Assembly: GCF_001895145.1 (NCBI RefSeq)
Contig: NZ_BDIR01000003.1
Coordinates: 124,001 to 188,000, forward strand
Origin: Arcobacter sp. LA11
GTDB taxonomy: Bacteria > Campylobacterota > Campylobacteria > Campylobacterales > Arcobacteraceae
DNA: 64,000 nucleotides
Direction: 5' to 3'
The notes beneath the pieces are model-generated. The model was given only the letters and a program-made list of their open reading frames with translations, did not search any database and was not told where the DNA came from. A program made the position numbers and the translations under genes. Positions 57,604 to 64,000 of the stretch are shown here, piece by piece; positions within the stretch are counted from its first letter, which is position 1, and every line of letters starts with the position of its first letter.

Positions 57604-58077
57604 ATGAGTGAAAATTACAAAAGAGAAAAATCACTAACTATGACAATGTTAATGACTCCTGATAAAGCAAATTTCTCAGGAAAAAATGTTCATGGTGGGG
57701 AAATTTTAAAAATGTTAGATCACGTTGCATATGCATGTGCTGCAAGATATACAGGAATGTATGCTGTAACATTATCAGTTGATATGGTTTTATTTAAAAA
57801 CCCAATTAAAATTGGTTCTCTCGTAACTTTTCACGCCTCTATAAACTATACCGGTAGAACATCTATGGAAATTGGTATAAAAGTAATTTCAGAAGATATA
57901 AAAGACCATACACTTAAAAATACAAATGTTTGTTACTTTACAATGATTGCAATGGATGAAGATGGTAAAACAACACCTGTTCCAAAACTAGAACCTGAAA
58001 CAGAAGATGAAAAAAGAAGATACAATGATGCTATTGCAAGAAGAGAATCAAGAATGGCATCTAGACATTCTAAATAA
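57604..58077 (+). CDS. Acyl-CoA thioesterase, hotdog fold
   Basis: This 157-residue protein matches the cytosolic acyl-CoA thioesterase (YciA/BFIT) family: ANFSGKNVHGGEILKMLDHVAYACAARY, the helix and catalytic-region signature, then a second strand set VTFHASINYTGRTSMEIGIKV. It hydrolyses acyl-CoAs to free acid and CoA. Its own -10-like TATAAT precedes it, and it is followed by a bidirectional terminator. No pathway link to its neighbours is visible. Confidence 0.88.
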   Translation: MSENYKREKSLTMTMLMTPDKANFSGKNVHGGEILKMLDHVAYACAARYTGMYAVTLSVDMVLFKNPIKIGSLVTFHASINYTGRTSMEIGIKVISEDIKDHTLKNTNVCYFTMIAMDEDGKTTPVPKLEPETEDEKRRYNDAIARRESRMASRHSK

Positions 58078-58093
58078 CTTTAAATAATATACA

Positions 58094-58127
58094 AAAAAAG
58101 GGATGGAAGTTTTTCCATCCCTTTTTT
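58094..58127. terminator. Bidirectional terminator
   Basis: AAAAAAGGGATGGAA (58094-58108) and TTCCATCCCTTTTTT (58113-58127) form a 15-bp stem with a 4-base loop between convergent genes. This is the strongest terminator in the window. Confidence 0.92.
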
Positions 58128-58172
58128 AATGTCCAAAAATATAATTGTATGTATATTATTGGACTTTAATAC

Positions 58173-59762
58173 TTATGAGTTTTTTGATTCAATAAACTCT
58201 TCATAAGTTCCTTTGAAGTCAATAATTGAGCCATCTTCTTGAATTTCGATAATTCTATTTGCATAAGCATCTAATAATTCCCTATCGTGAGAAACACAAA
58301 TTACAGAACCAGGATATGCTAATAATCCTTCTCCCAATGCAATAATTGCCTCTAAGTCAAGGTGGTTTGTAGGCTCATCAAGAACCATAAAGTTTGGTTG
58401 TTCTAACATTATTTTTGATAAAAACATTCTGTGTTTTTCTCCACCAGAACAAGATTTAACTTGTTTTTCCTGTTCAGTTCCGTTAAATAACATTCTTCCT
58501 AAACAATTTCTAATTTCTGAGATATCAGCATCTCTATCAAAGTTTCTTAACCAATCATATAAAGTTATATCACCATCAATTAAATCTGTTGCATTTTGAG
58601 GGAAATAACCATTTTGAATAGTTGCACCCCAATGAATTGTACCTTCATCTGCTTTTAATTTTTCTACTAAAATTTCACATAAAGTTGTTTTACCAATACC
58701 ATTTGGACCAATTAATGCAATTTTGTCATCTTTTTCAACTGTAAATGAAATATCTTTTAATACAGTTTCACCATCAAATGATTTTGATATATTTTTAACA
58801 ATTAATAACTCTTTACCAACTTCTCTTTTTTGTTTAAAAATAATAGATGGATCTCTTCTACTTGATACTTGAATTGCACTAACATCTAATTTATCAAGTT
58901 GTTTTTGCCTAGAAGTCGCTTGTTTTGCCTTTGAAGCATTTGCAGAGAATCTAGCAATAAACTTTTCAAGTTCTTCTTTTTCTTTTAATTTTTTATTCAT
59001 ATCAGTTTGTTGTTGCTTAGCTATTACAGTTGAAGCAATATACCAATCATCATAATTACCAGAGAACTCTCTAATTTGTTTAAAGTCAACATCTAAGATA
59101 TTAGTACAAACAGCATTTAAGAAGTGTCTATCGTGAGAGATTACTACCATAGTACCATCATGGTGTTGTAATTGGTTTTCTAACCAACCAATAGTTTCAA
59201 TATCAAGGTTATTTGTAGGCTCATCTAAAAATAAAACATCTGGTTTTGGATATAAAACTTGTGCAAGTAAAACTTTAAATTTATCTCCACCTGTAACTGT
59301 AGACATTAAATCATTTTGTTGAGATGCAGGGAAACCTAAATCTTCTAAAATTTTTGTAATTTTTATATCATATTCATAAGTTGGATCTTCTTCACAACAA
59401 ACGATTTCCAGTTCACCAAGTTTATCACCAATTTCATCAGTGTACTCTTCTAAGTAAAGTTTTTCTTTTTCTTTAATTGCATCATAAAGTCTTTTATTTC
59501 CTAAAAGTACTGTATCAAAGATTGAATACTCTTCATAAGCAAATTGATTTTGTCCTAAAGTTCCAACTTTTTTACCATTCTGAACTTGAACTTCACCCTC
59601 AGTAGCATCTTCAATTCCTGAAAGTATTTTTAAAAAAGTTGTTTTACCAGCACCATTTGCACCAATAAGACCATATCTTTTACCTGTATCTAGTTTTATA
59701 TTTATATCTTGAAATAGCACTCTTGCACCGAATGCTTTTTTAAGGTTAACTGTTTGAACCAT
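58173..59762 (-). CDS. ABC-F family ATPase, YbiT-like
   Basis: This 529-residue protein has two ABC domains (Walker A GANGAGKTT and GPNGIGKTT; Walker B DVLFLDEPTNN and NFMVLDEPTN; signature SCSGGE) and the ABC-F interdomain linker, no membrane helices, and no C-terminal coiled coil. Length and layout match YbiT. It is likely a ribosome-associated translation factor. The first signature reads VTGGD rather than LSGG, as in some YbiT proteins. It stands alone on the minus strand. Confidence 0.88.
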   Translation of the reverse strand: MVQTVNLKKAFGARVLFQDINIKLDTGKRYGLIGANGAGKTTFLKILSGIEDATEGEVQVQNGKKVGTLGQNQFAYEEYSIFDTVLLGNKRLYDAIKEKEKLYLEEYTDEIGDKLGELEIVCCEEDPTYEYDIKITKILEDLGFPASQQNDLMSTVTGGDKFKVLLAQVLYPKPDVLFLDEPTNNLDIETIGWLENQLQHHDGTMVVISHDRHFLNAVCTNILDVDFKQIREFSGNYDDWYIASTVIAKQQQTDMNKKLKEKEELEKFIARFSANASKAKQATSRQKQLDKLDVSAIQVSSRRDPSIIFKQKREVGKELLIVKNISKSFDGETVLKDISFTVEKDDKIALIGPNGIGKTTLCEILVEKLKADEGTIHWGATIQNGYFPQNATDLIDGDITLYDWLRNFDRDADISEIRNCLGRMLFNGTEQEKQVKSCSGGEKHRMFLSKIMLEQPNFMVLDEPTNHLDLEAIIALGEGLLAYPGSVICVSHDRELLDAYANRIIEIQEDGSIIDFKGTYEEFIESKNS

Positions 59763-59879
59763 TTATTAAATTCTCCGTTATATTTTATGTCGCGATTATA
59801 TCTAATTTTTACTATATTTTTTGTTAGATGAACTATTCTTAACAAACTATTTATTTTTTTATATAAAAAAGTAATTGAT

Positions 59880-61223
59880 TTATTCTAGAATATTAGCTAT
59901 CTCTTTAATTGCATCTTCATTTTTAAGACTAAATTTTATTTCAATTCTTCTTGATTCATCTTTATCTTCTATTCCTTTTTTGTCATAAATAGGATCTAGA
60001 AAAGAACGTCCACTTGCAACTATTAAATTTTTCAAATTCTCTTTTTTCTGAAAATCAAGAGATAAAAGAAAATCCATCACAGAGTATGCTCTTTTTTGAG
60101 AAAGTTCTAAGTTATAAAGAAAAGTTCCTTTTGAATTTGTATGCCCTTCTATTATGATTTTATCAATATGTTTATTTATCTCTTCATTTTCTAAAATTGT
60201 ATAAAAATAATCATAAATAGCATCCTTTAAAGAATTTTTTGAGCTCTCTTTTAATTCAAATTTACCTTCATCAAACAAAATATTTGAAGATAGTCTTATT
60301 GCACCATTTTTAGGGTCAATTTGCATATTTTTACCTAGTTTATTTTTTAATAAACTTATGACTTTTATTTTTATTCCAGTAAGATTTTTGATTTTTGATT
60401 TTGTTGAAAGTAAATCTTTTGAAAGTATACTATGTCTATTTTCTGTATCTTTTAATTTTTGAGATAATACTTTTATTTCATCATCAAGAAAACCATTTTT
60501 TTCTTCAAATGATTTTATAAGTGCTTGTTTTTCTAATACATCTTCTAATAAACTATCTAGTCTCTTGTCTTTTTCTTCTAAGCTTAACTCTACTTTTTTT
60601 AGACTTATTTCTAAATCTTCTTTTTGAGTATTTAATTGTGAAATTTCTTTTTCAAAACTCTTTTTTTCATCTAAAAATATAACTATTTTTTCATCTTTTA
60701 TTTTTAAATTTGAATCTAATTTATTAATATCTGAAAGTAAAGATTTTTTTTCTTCTTCTAAACTTTTTAATCTCTTTTCTAAGTCATCTTTTGTTGTTGA
60801 AAAAAGAGCTAATTTACTTTTTTTATCTATTAACTCTTTTTCTTGTTTACTAAGTATAGACTCTTTTTTTTCTAATACAAGTTTTAGTTTTTCATTTTCC
60901 AATAATCTTTTCTTTAAGTCACTTTTAGTATCTTCAAAATCAAATTTCACTTTTTTTAGGTCTTTTCTTGCTTGTTCCAAATCAGTTACAGTATTTTTTA
61001 TTTTTAACTCTTTTTGGATTAACTCTTTTTTATTTTTTTCTAATGCAATTTTTTCTTTTTTTAAAGTTTGTTCTAATATATTTGATTCTGATTGAAGTAG
61101 TGAGTACTTAACAATAATTGCCCCAATAAGTAAGATAAAGACAAAAAGCAATCCTGCCATTAAATCTGCATAAGATATCCAAAAGTTTGTATTACTATCT
61201 TTGTTCATCTTTTGAACTTTCAT
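59880..61223 (-). CDS. MotB/OmpA-type protein with long coiled coil (ZorB-like)
   Basis: This 447-residue protein opens with SYADLMAGLLFVFILLIGAII: one membrane helix (about 18-40) with the proton-channel Asp D20, as in MotB/ExbD/ZorB stators. A Lys/Glu/Leu-rich coiled coil follows from about 45 to 290. The C-terminal OmpA/MotB peptidoglycan-binding domain (about 305-445) has IIIEGHTNSKG and LELSQKRAYSVMDFL. In topology terms the coiled coil lies in the periplasm, far longer than the MotB linker. The start at 61223 overlaps the preceding gene by 29 bases; an ATG at 61208 is an alternative. With its MotA-like partner it forms an ion-driven unit of unknown task. No ZorC, ZorD or ZorE gene is next to it. 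Confidence 0.8.
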   Translation of the reverse strand: MKVQKMNKDSNTNFWISYADLMAGLLFVFILLIGAIIVKYSLLQSESNILEQTLKKEKIALEKNKKELIQKELKIKNTVTDLEQARKDLKKVKFDFEDTKSDLKKRLLENEKLKLVLEKKESILSKQEKELIDKKSKLALFSTTKDDLEKRLKSLEEEKKSLLSDINKLDSNLKIKDEKIVIFLDEKKSFEKEISQLNTQKEDLEISLKKVELSLEEKDKRLDSLLEDVLEKQALIKSFEEKNGFLDDEIKVLSQKLKDTENRHSILSKDLLSTKSKIKNLTGIKIKVISLLKNKLGKNMQIDPKNGAIRLSSNILFDEGKFELKESSKNSLKDAIYDYFYTILENEEINKHIDKIIIEGHTNSKGTFLYNLELSQKRAYSVMDFLLSLDFQKKENLKNLIVASGRSFLDPIYDKKGIEDKDESRRIEIKFSLKNEDAIKEIANILE

Positions 61224-62283
61224 TTAAATCTTTTTGAATTAAATTCTTACCTAAGTCTTTCAAATCACTTGATACTAATTCAAAAGAAGATAAAACAGAA
61301 TATATCTCAGACTTTACAGCTTTTGAGTGTTTGTTTTGAGCATCGACTGAATTTGATAAAGAGGCATTAGTTTCTAAAACTAAAGAGTTTAGTTTTTCAA
61401 AACTTTCAAGAACTAAATGTTGTTTTTTACTTGCATCATCAAACACTTTAGTTAAATTCTCATAACTTTGAGCAAGTTTACCCTCTATAATTTTATGCTC
61501 TACATCTAAATCATTAATTGTATTTAATTTTGTTTTTGCAATTTCATCTAATTTAAAAATAAACTCTGGAGTTAAAATTGATTCTAACTTCTCTAAAAGC
61601 TGTTCATTTTGATTTTTAGTATCTGCTAAAGTTAAAAGTTCAATTTCTTCTTTGTTCCATACTAAATCTTTATATTGTAATTTGATATCTTCTAAATTAT
61701 TTTGTATTTTTGTCAAACCTCTTTTTTCAAAAAAAGTCCACCAAATAGATAAGAATATTCCATATATAGAAGCATAAAAAGCCGTTCCCACACCACTTAA
61801 TAAGATTGTGATTTCACTTTCTAAAGCTTCTTTAGATTCTACTGTAAAATTAGGCATAGATATTGCAATGGCAGTGAAAGTTCCTAAAATACCCAAGGTT
61901 GGGAATATAGAAGCTGCAATACTTGCGAAGTTATCATTTCTTATATTTTTAACATAGTTATCAAAAAATAGGTCAATATCACCATAAGATTTTTTCTTCC
62001 CTGCAATAATTAGCTCATTTGAAAGTAAATACTGATCAATTTTTTCAACTACTGTATCTAAAGAATTACGATAAGAGGCAAAAGAATACCAAGCATTATG
62101 GGAAATAAAAAAAATAAAAATAAGTAAAATAAGAAATATTATAAGAACTGAATGAAATTCTACTTTTAAAGGAATAAAATTTAAATACCCTAAAAGTATC
62201 ATTGCAAAAAGAGCAAAAGGAACGGATAAAATCATAAAAAATCTAGGAAAAGTATTTATTTTTCTTTCGGATAACTGAATCAT
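61195..62283 (-). CDS. MotA/TolQ/ExbB-type proton channel protein with helical tail (ZorA-like)
   Basis: This 362-residue protein has two membrane helices near the start (about 15-37 and 40-62) and two more (about 122-145 and 158-185) with FPTLGILGTFTAIAIS and LLSGVGTAFYASIYGIFLSI, the MotA/TolQ/ExbB core signature. A helical cytoplasmic tail of about 170 residues follows (about 190-362, with Glu/Lys/Asn-rich heptad-like runs), recalling ZorA, though shorter. It is translationally coupled to the MotB-like gene. The pair is not a flagellar stator: motility-type regulatory genes are absent and both proteins have extra coiled coils. Confidence 0.82.
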   Translation of the reverse strand: MIQLSERKINTFPRFFMILSVPFALFAMILLGYLNFIPLKVEFHSVLIIFLILLIFIFFISHNAWYSFASYRNSLDTVVEKIDQYLLSNELIIAGKKKSYGDIDLFFDNYVKNIRNDNFASIAASIFPTLGILGTFTAIAISMPNFTVESKEALESEITILLSGVGTAFYASIYGIFLSIWWTFFEKRGLTKIQNNLEDIKLQYKDLVWNKEEIELLTLADTKNQNEQLLEKLESILTPEFIFKLDEIAKTKLNTINDLDVEHKIIEGKLAQSYENLTKVFDDASKKQHLVLESFEKLNSLVLETNASLSNSVDAQNKHSKAVKSEIYSVLSSFELVSSDLKDLGKNLIQKDLNESSKDEQR

Positions 62284-62344
62284 TTAACACTCCAATAAAA
62301 AGTATCAAATATTGTATCATAAAACGATATATTTGTTAGTATAA

Positions 62345-62369
62345 TTTATAGACCATTAAGGTCTATAAA
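62345..62369 (-). terminator. Hairpin at the thiI stop
   Basis: TTTATAGACC (62345-62354) and GGTCTATAAA (62360-62369) form a 10-bp stem with a 5-base loop overlapping the thiI stop codon; the downstream minus-strand sequence is only moderately T-rich. Confidence 0.5.
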
Positions 62370-63816
62370 CTTTTATATTTTTGTAGTTTTCAGCATCTCT
62401 TAAATACTGTGCATGTAATTGACTTAATATCCCTTTATCACAGTAAAAAAGATACTCTTTATTTTGAGGAAGTTTTTTAAACTCTTTTTTTAAATTATAA
62501 AATGGTATCTTTATAGTTTCGCAAGAAGTTTCAATACATTCATTTCCTTGTCTAATATCTATAATCGTATATTTGCCATTTGATATATCACTAACTGTTT
62601 CCATTTGTCCTATATCTTTTACATCATTTACAATTTCATCAACAGAAATGCTTACAGAGTCTTCAACTGCTTTATCTAAAACTGAATAATCAAATTTCTT
62701 AGCTTCTTTTTCCATTCTGTTATAAGAACCATGTGTTACTGGGTTTTTTGATATAACACCACAATACTCAGGCATAGCTTCAGCAAAATGCCTTGTACCA
62801 ATTTTACTTGCAATATCAATTATTTCTGGTTTATTCATAGTTGATAATGGTCTAATAACTAACTTATTAGTAGATTGGTCTATTAAAGCTAAATTTCTTA
62901 ATGTTTGACTTGAAACCTGCGCTACACTTTCACCTGTAAGAAGTGCATCAATTCCCATTTCATCAGCAATCTTTTCTGAAGCCATTAACATAAGTCTTTT
63001 TAGTGTTACACCCATATATGATTCATGAGTTGATTTAAATATTTCAGTAACAACATCATCAAAAGGAACAGATATAAAAGATACTTTGTGAGATGAACCA
63101 AACTTACTCCACAAGTATAAAGCAACTTGTTTTACTCCAATTTCATGTGCAACACCACCTAAGTTAAAAAAGATAAAGTGTGTTTTTATTCCTCTTTTCA
63201 TAGTTAAATAACTAGCAACAGTAGAATCAAACCCACCTGACATAAGTGATAAGATATCACCTTGCGTTCCTAAAGGAAAACCACCTAAACCTCTATGTTT
63301 TAAAGTAATGATATTCAATTGATTATTTAATAATTCAATATTTATAGTAACTTCTGGATTATGTAAATCTACACCTTTTGATTCATTGTGAGCTAACATA
63401 TATCCACCAACTGTCTGTTCTATATTTATAGATTTAAAATCATGTGTTCCTGAACGTTTAGCTCTAATAACAAAAGTCTTACCTTCTATCTCTTTTGACA
63501 TTTGTTCATTTACAATTACTTTTATTTCATCTAATGTAGTTACTTTATCAAATTGTAAAGCTTCTAGTACTAACTCTATACCTGGTGTTTCAAGTAGTTT
63601 TTGTCTTACTTCAACAACAACATCTATTGGACATACAACTTCTATCTTATCAAAGAATTTTTTTGTTTGTATATCTTCGGAAATACGAGTTACTAGTTTT
63701 TGAATATTCCCATAAAGTTGTCCTACCATTTGTCTTTTAGCGGATGAACCCTTTATCATAATCTCAGGGAAAAATTTTAGTATAAATTTTTGTGTCTTTA
63801 TTTCTGACATTTCCAT
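62356..63816 (-). CDS. thiI: tRNA 4-thiouridine sulfurtransferase ThiI with rhodanese domain
   Basis: This 486-residue protein has an N-terminal ferredoxin-like plus THUMP region (about 1-165), an adenylating PP-loop SGGFDSTVAS, the conserved disulfide-forming Cys in PEYCGVISK, and a C-terminal rhodanese domain with active-site Cys C459 (YCDKGILS). It makes 4-thiouridine at position 8 of tRNAs and supplies sulfur to thiazole synthesis. The full-length, rhodanese-containing form is as in E. coli. The first ATG at 63816 is used because AGG lies 11 bases upstream; the ATG two codons later is further away. Confidence 0.94.
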   Translation of the reverse strand: MEMSEIKTQKFILKFFPEIMIKGSSAKRQMVGQLYGNIQKLVTRISEDIQTKKFFDKIEVVCPIDVVVEVRQKLLETPGIELVLEALQFDKVTTLDEIKVIVNEQMSKEIEGKTFVIRAKRSGTHDFKSINIEQTVGGYMLAHNESKGVDLHNPEVTINIELLNNQLNIITLKHRGLGGFPLGTQGDILSLMSGGFDSTVASYLTMKRGIKTHFIFFNLGGVAHEIGVKQVALYLWSKFGSSHKVSFISVPFDDVVTEIFKSTHESYMGVTLKRLMLMASEKIADEMGIDALLTGESVAQVSSQTLRNLALIDQSTNKLVIRPLSTMNKPEIIDIASKIGTRHFAEAMPEYCGVISKNPVTHGSYNRMEKEAKKFDYSVLDKAVEDSVSISVDEIVNDVKDIGQMETVSDISNGKYTIIDIRQGNECIETSCETIKIPFYNLKKEFKKLPQNKEYLFYCDKGILSQLHAQYLRDAENYKNIKVYRP

Positions 63817-63897
63817 TATAATTAGAACCTTATTTTTTAATAGGCGGAATTATAACATAAGAGTAGTAAAGGATAGATAGTAGGATAATTATTGAGT

Positions 63898-64000
63898 TTA
63901 TAGTTTATTATTAATATAATTTACAAGCTTTATATCTTCTTCTACAATATGTCTAACAAAAACATTTTGAACAAAGTTATAAAGTTCATTACCAGATTTA
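63898..64000 (-). CDS. Hemerythrin-like protein, C-terminal fragment (cut by window edge)
   Basis: A minus-strand frame is open from the window end to a stop at 63898-63900 and encodes the last 33 residues of a protein. They form one helix-like stretch, YNFVQNVFVRHIVEEDIKLV, with an HxxxxD (HIVEED), the last metal-ligand motif of hemerythrins, at the usual distance from the C terminus. Bacteriohemerythrins bind oxygen through a di-iron site. The assignment rests on a short fragment; other helical families are possible. Confidence 0.5.
   Translation of the reverse strand, partial: KSGNELYNFVQNVFVRHIVEEDIKLVNYINNKL

Noticed and set aside
59880-62283. Complete Zorya defence system
   Set aside because: Only the two channel-type proteins are present; neighbours are an ABC-F gene and thiI, with no ZorC/D/E-like helicase or nuclease.

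Overview
The window looks like the chromosome of a free-living member of the Campylobacterota, most likely an Arcobacter-type (Arcobacteraceae) bacterium. The basis is very AT-rich coding and intergenic DNA, a fused CcsBA-type cytochrome c synthetase, many histidine kinases with the H-box HQWRxPL, and AT-rich extended -10 promoters. This is taxonomic inference; there is no rRNA, tRNA, CRISPR array or insertion sequence in the window to anchor it.

Layout. 1-1256: 3' end of a CcsBA gene. 1405-6042: signalling operon (OmpR-type regulator, kinase with two solute-binding domains, REC-GGDEF protein). 6017-13531: a respiratory island built around a 12-heme periplasmic cytochrome (9534-11900). On its left, on the minus strand, are a thioredoxin-fold protein, a monoheme cytochrome, an OmpR-type regulator and a Cache kinase. 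On its right are a cysteine-free thioredoxin-fold lipoprotein, a CPYC thioredoxin-fold protein and a DUF1566-like protein. 13536-16755: ABC-F ATPase, metallo-beta-lactamase-fold hydrolase and ArsR regulator with paired operators. 16890-24992: pyruvate dehydrogenase operon (lpdA, aceF, aceE on minus) and divergent lipoate genes (LipM-like transferase, lipA). 25011-31895: IclR regulator and a divergent operon with three citrate-lyase-beta-like domains, one fused to an acyl-CoA synthetase, plus a MaoC-type hydratase. 31896-32165: structured leader with a 19-codon ORF. 32166-36198: DUF5718 protein, chemoreceptor, flavin reductase-like protein. 36336-41020: PepD-like peptidase and an Mla-type lipid transport operon. 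41092-46139: Cache kinase and two unrelated fumarases. 46186-50397: NIT/CZB chemoreceptor, DUF1853 protein and a small membrane protein. 50489-55409: methyltransferase and three signalling proteins. 55523-64000: ligA, thioesterase, ABC-F ATPase, a MotA/MotB-like pair with long coiled coils, thiI, and the tail of a hemerythrin-like gene.

How genes work together. The dodecaheme island reads as a self-contained regulated respiratory module: a perfect FNR/CRP-type box sits at -41.5 of the inferred promoter of the regulatory operon, and an 11-bp-period direct repeat sits at the cytochrome promoter, as expected for an OmpR-type activator. PDH needs lipoyl groups and is encoded beside lipoate assembly genes. 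The 26-32 kb operon encodes a plausible activation-hydration-cleavage route for a branched or C4/C5 dicarboxylic acid.

The best candidates for undescribed biology are the dodecaheme island, the acyl-CoA synthetase/CitE fusion operon, the MotAB-like coiled-coil pair and the structured RNA element near 32.0 kb.
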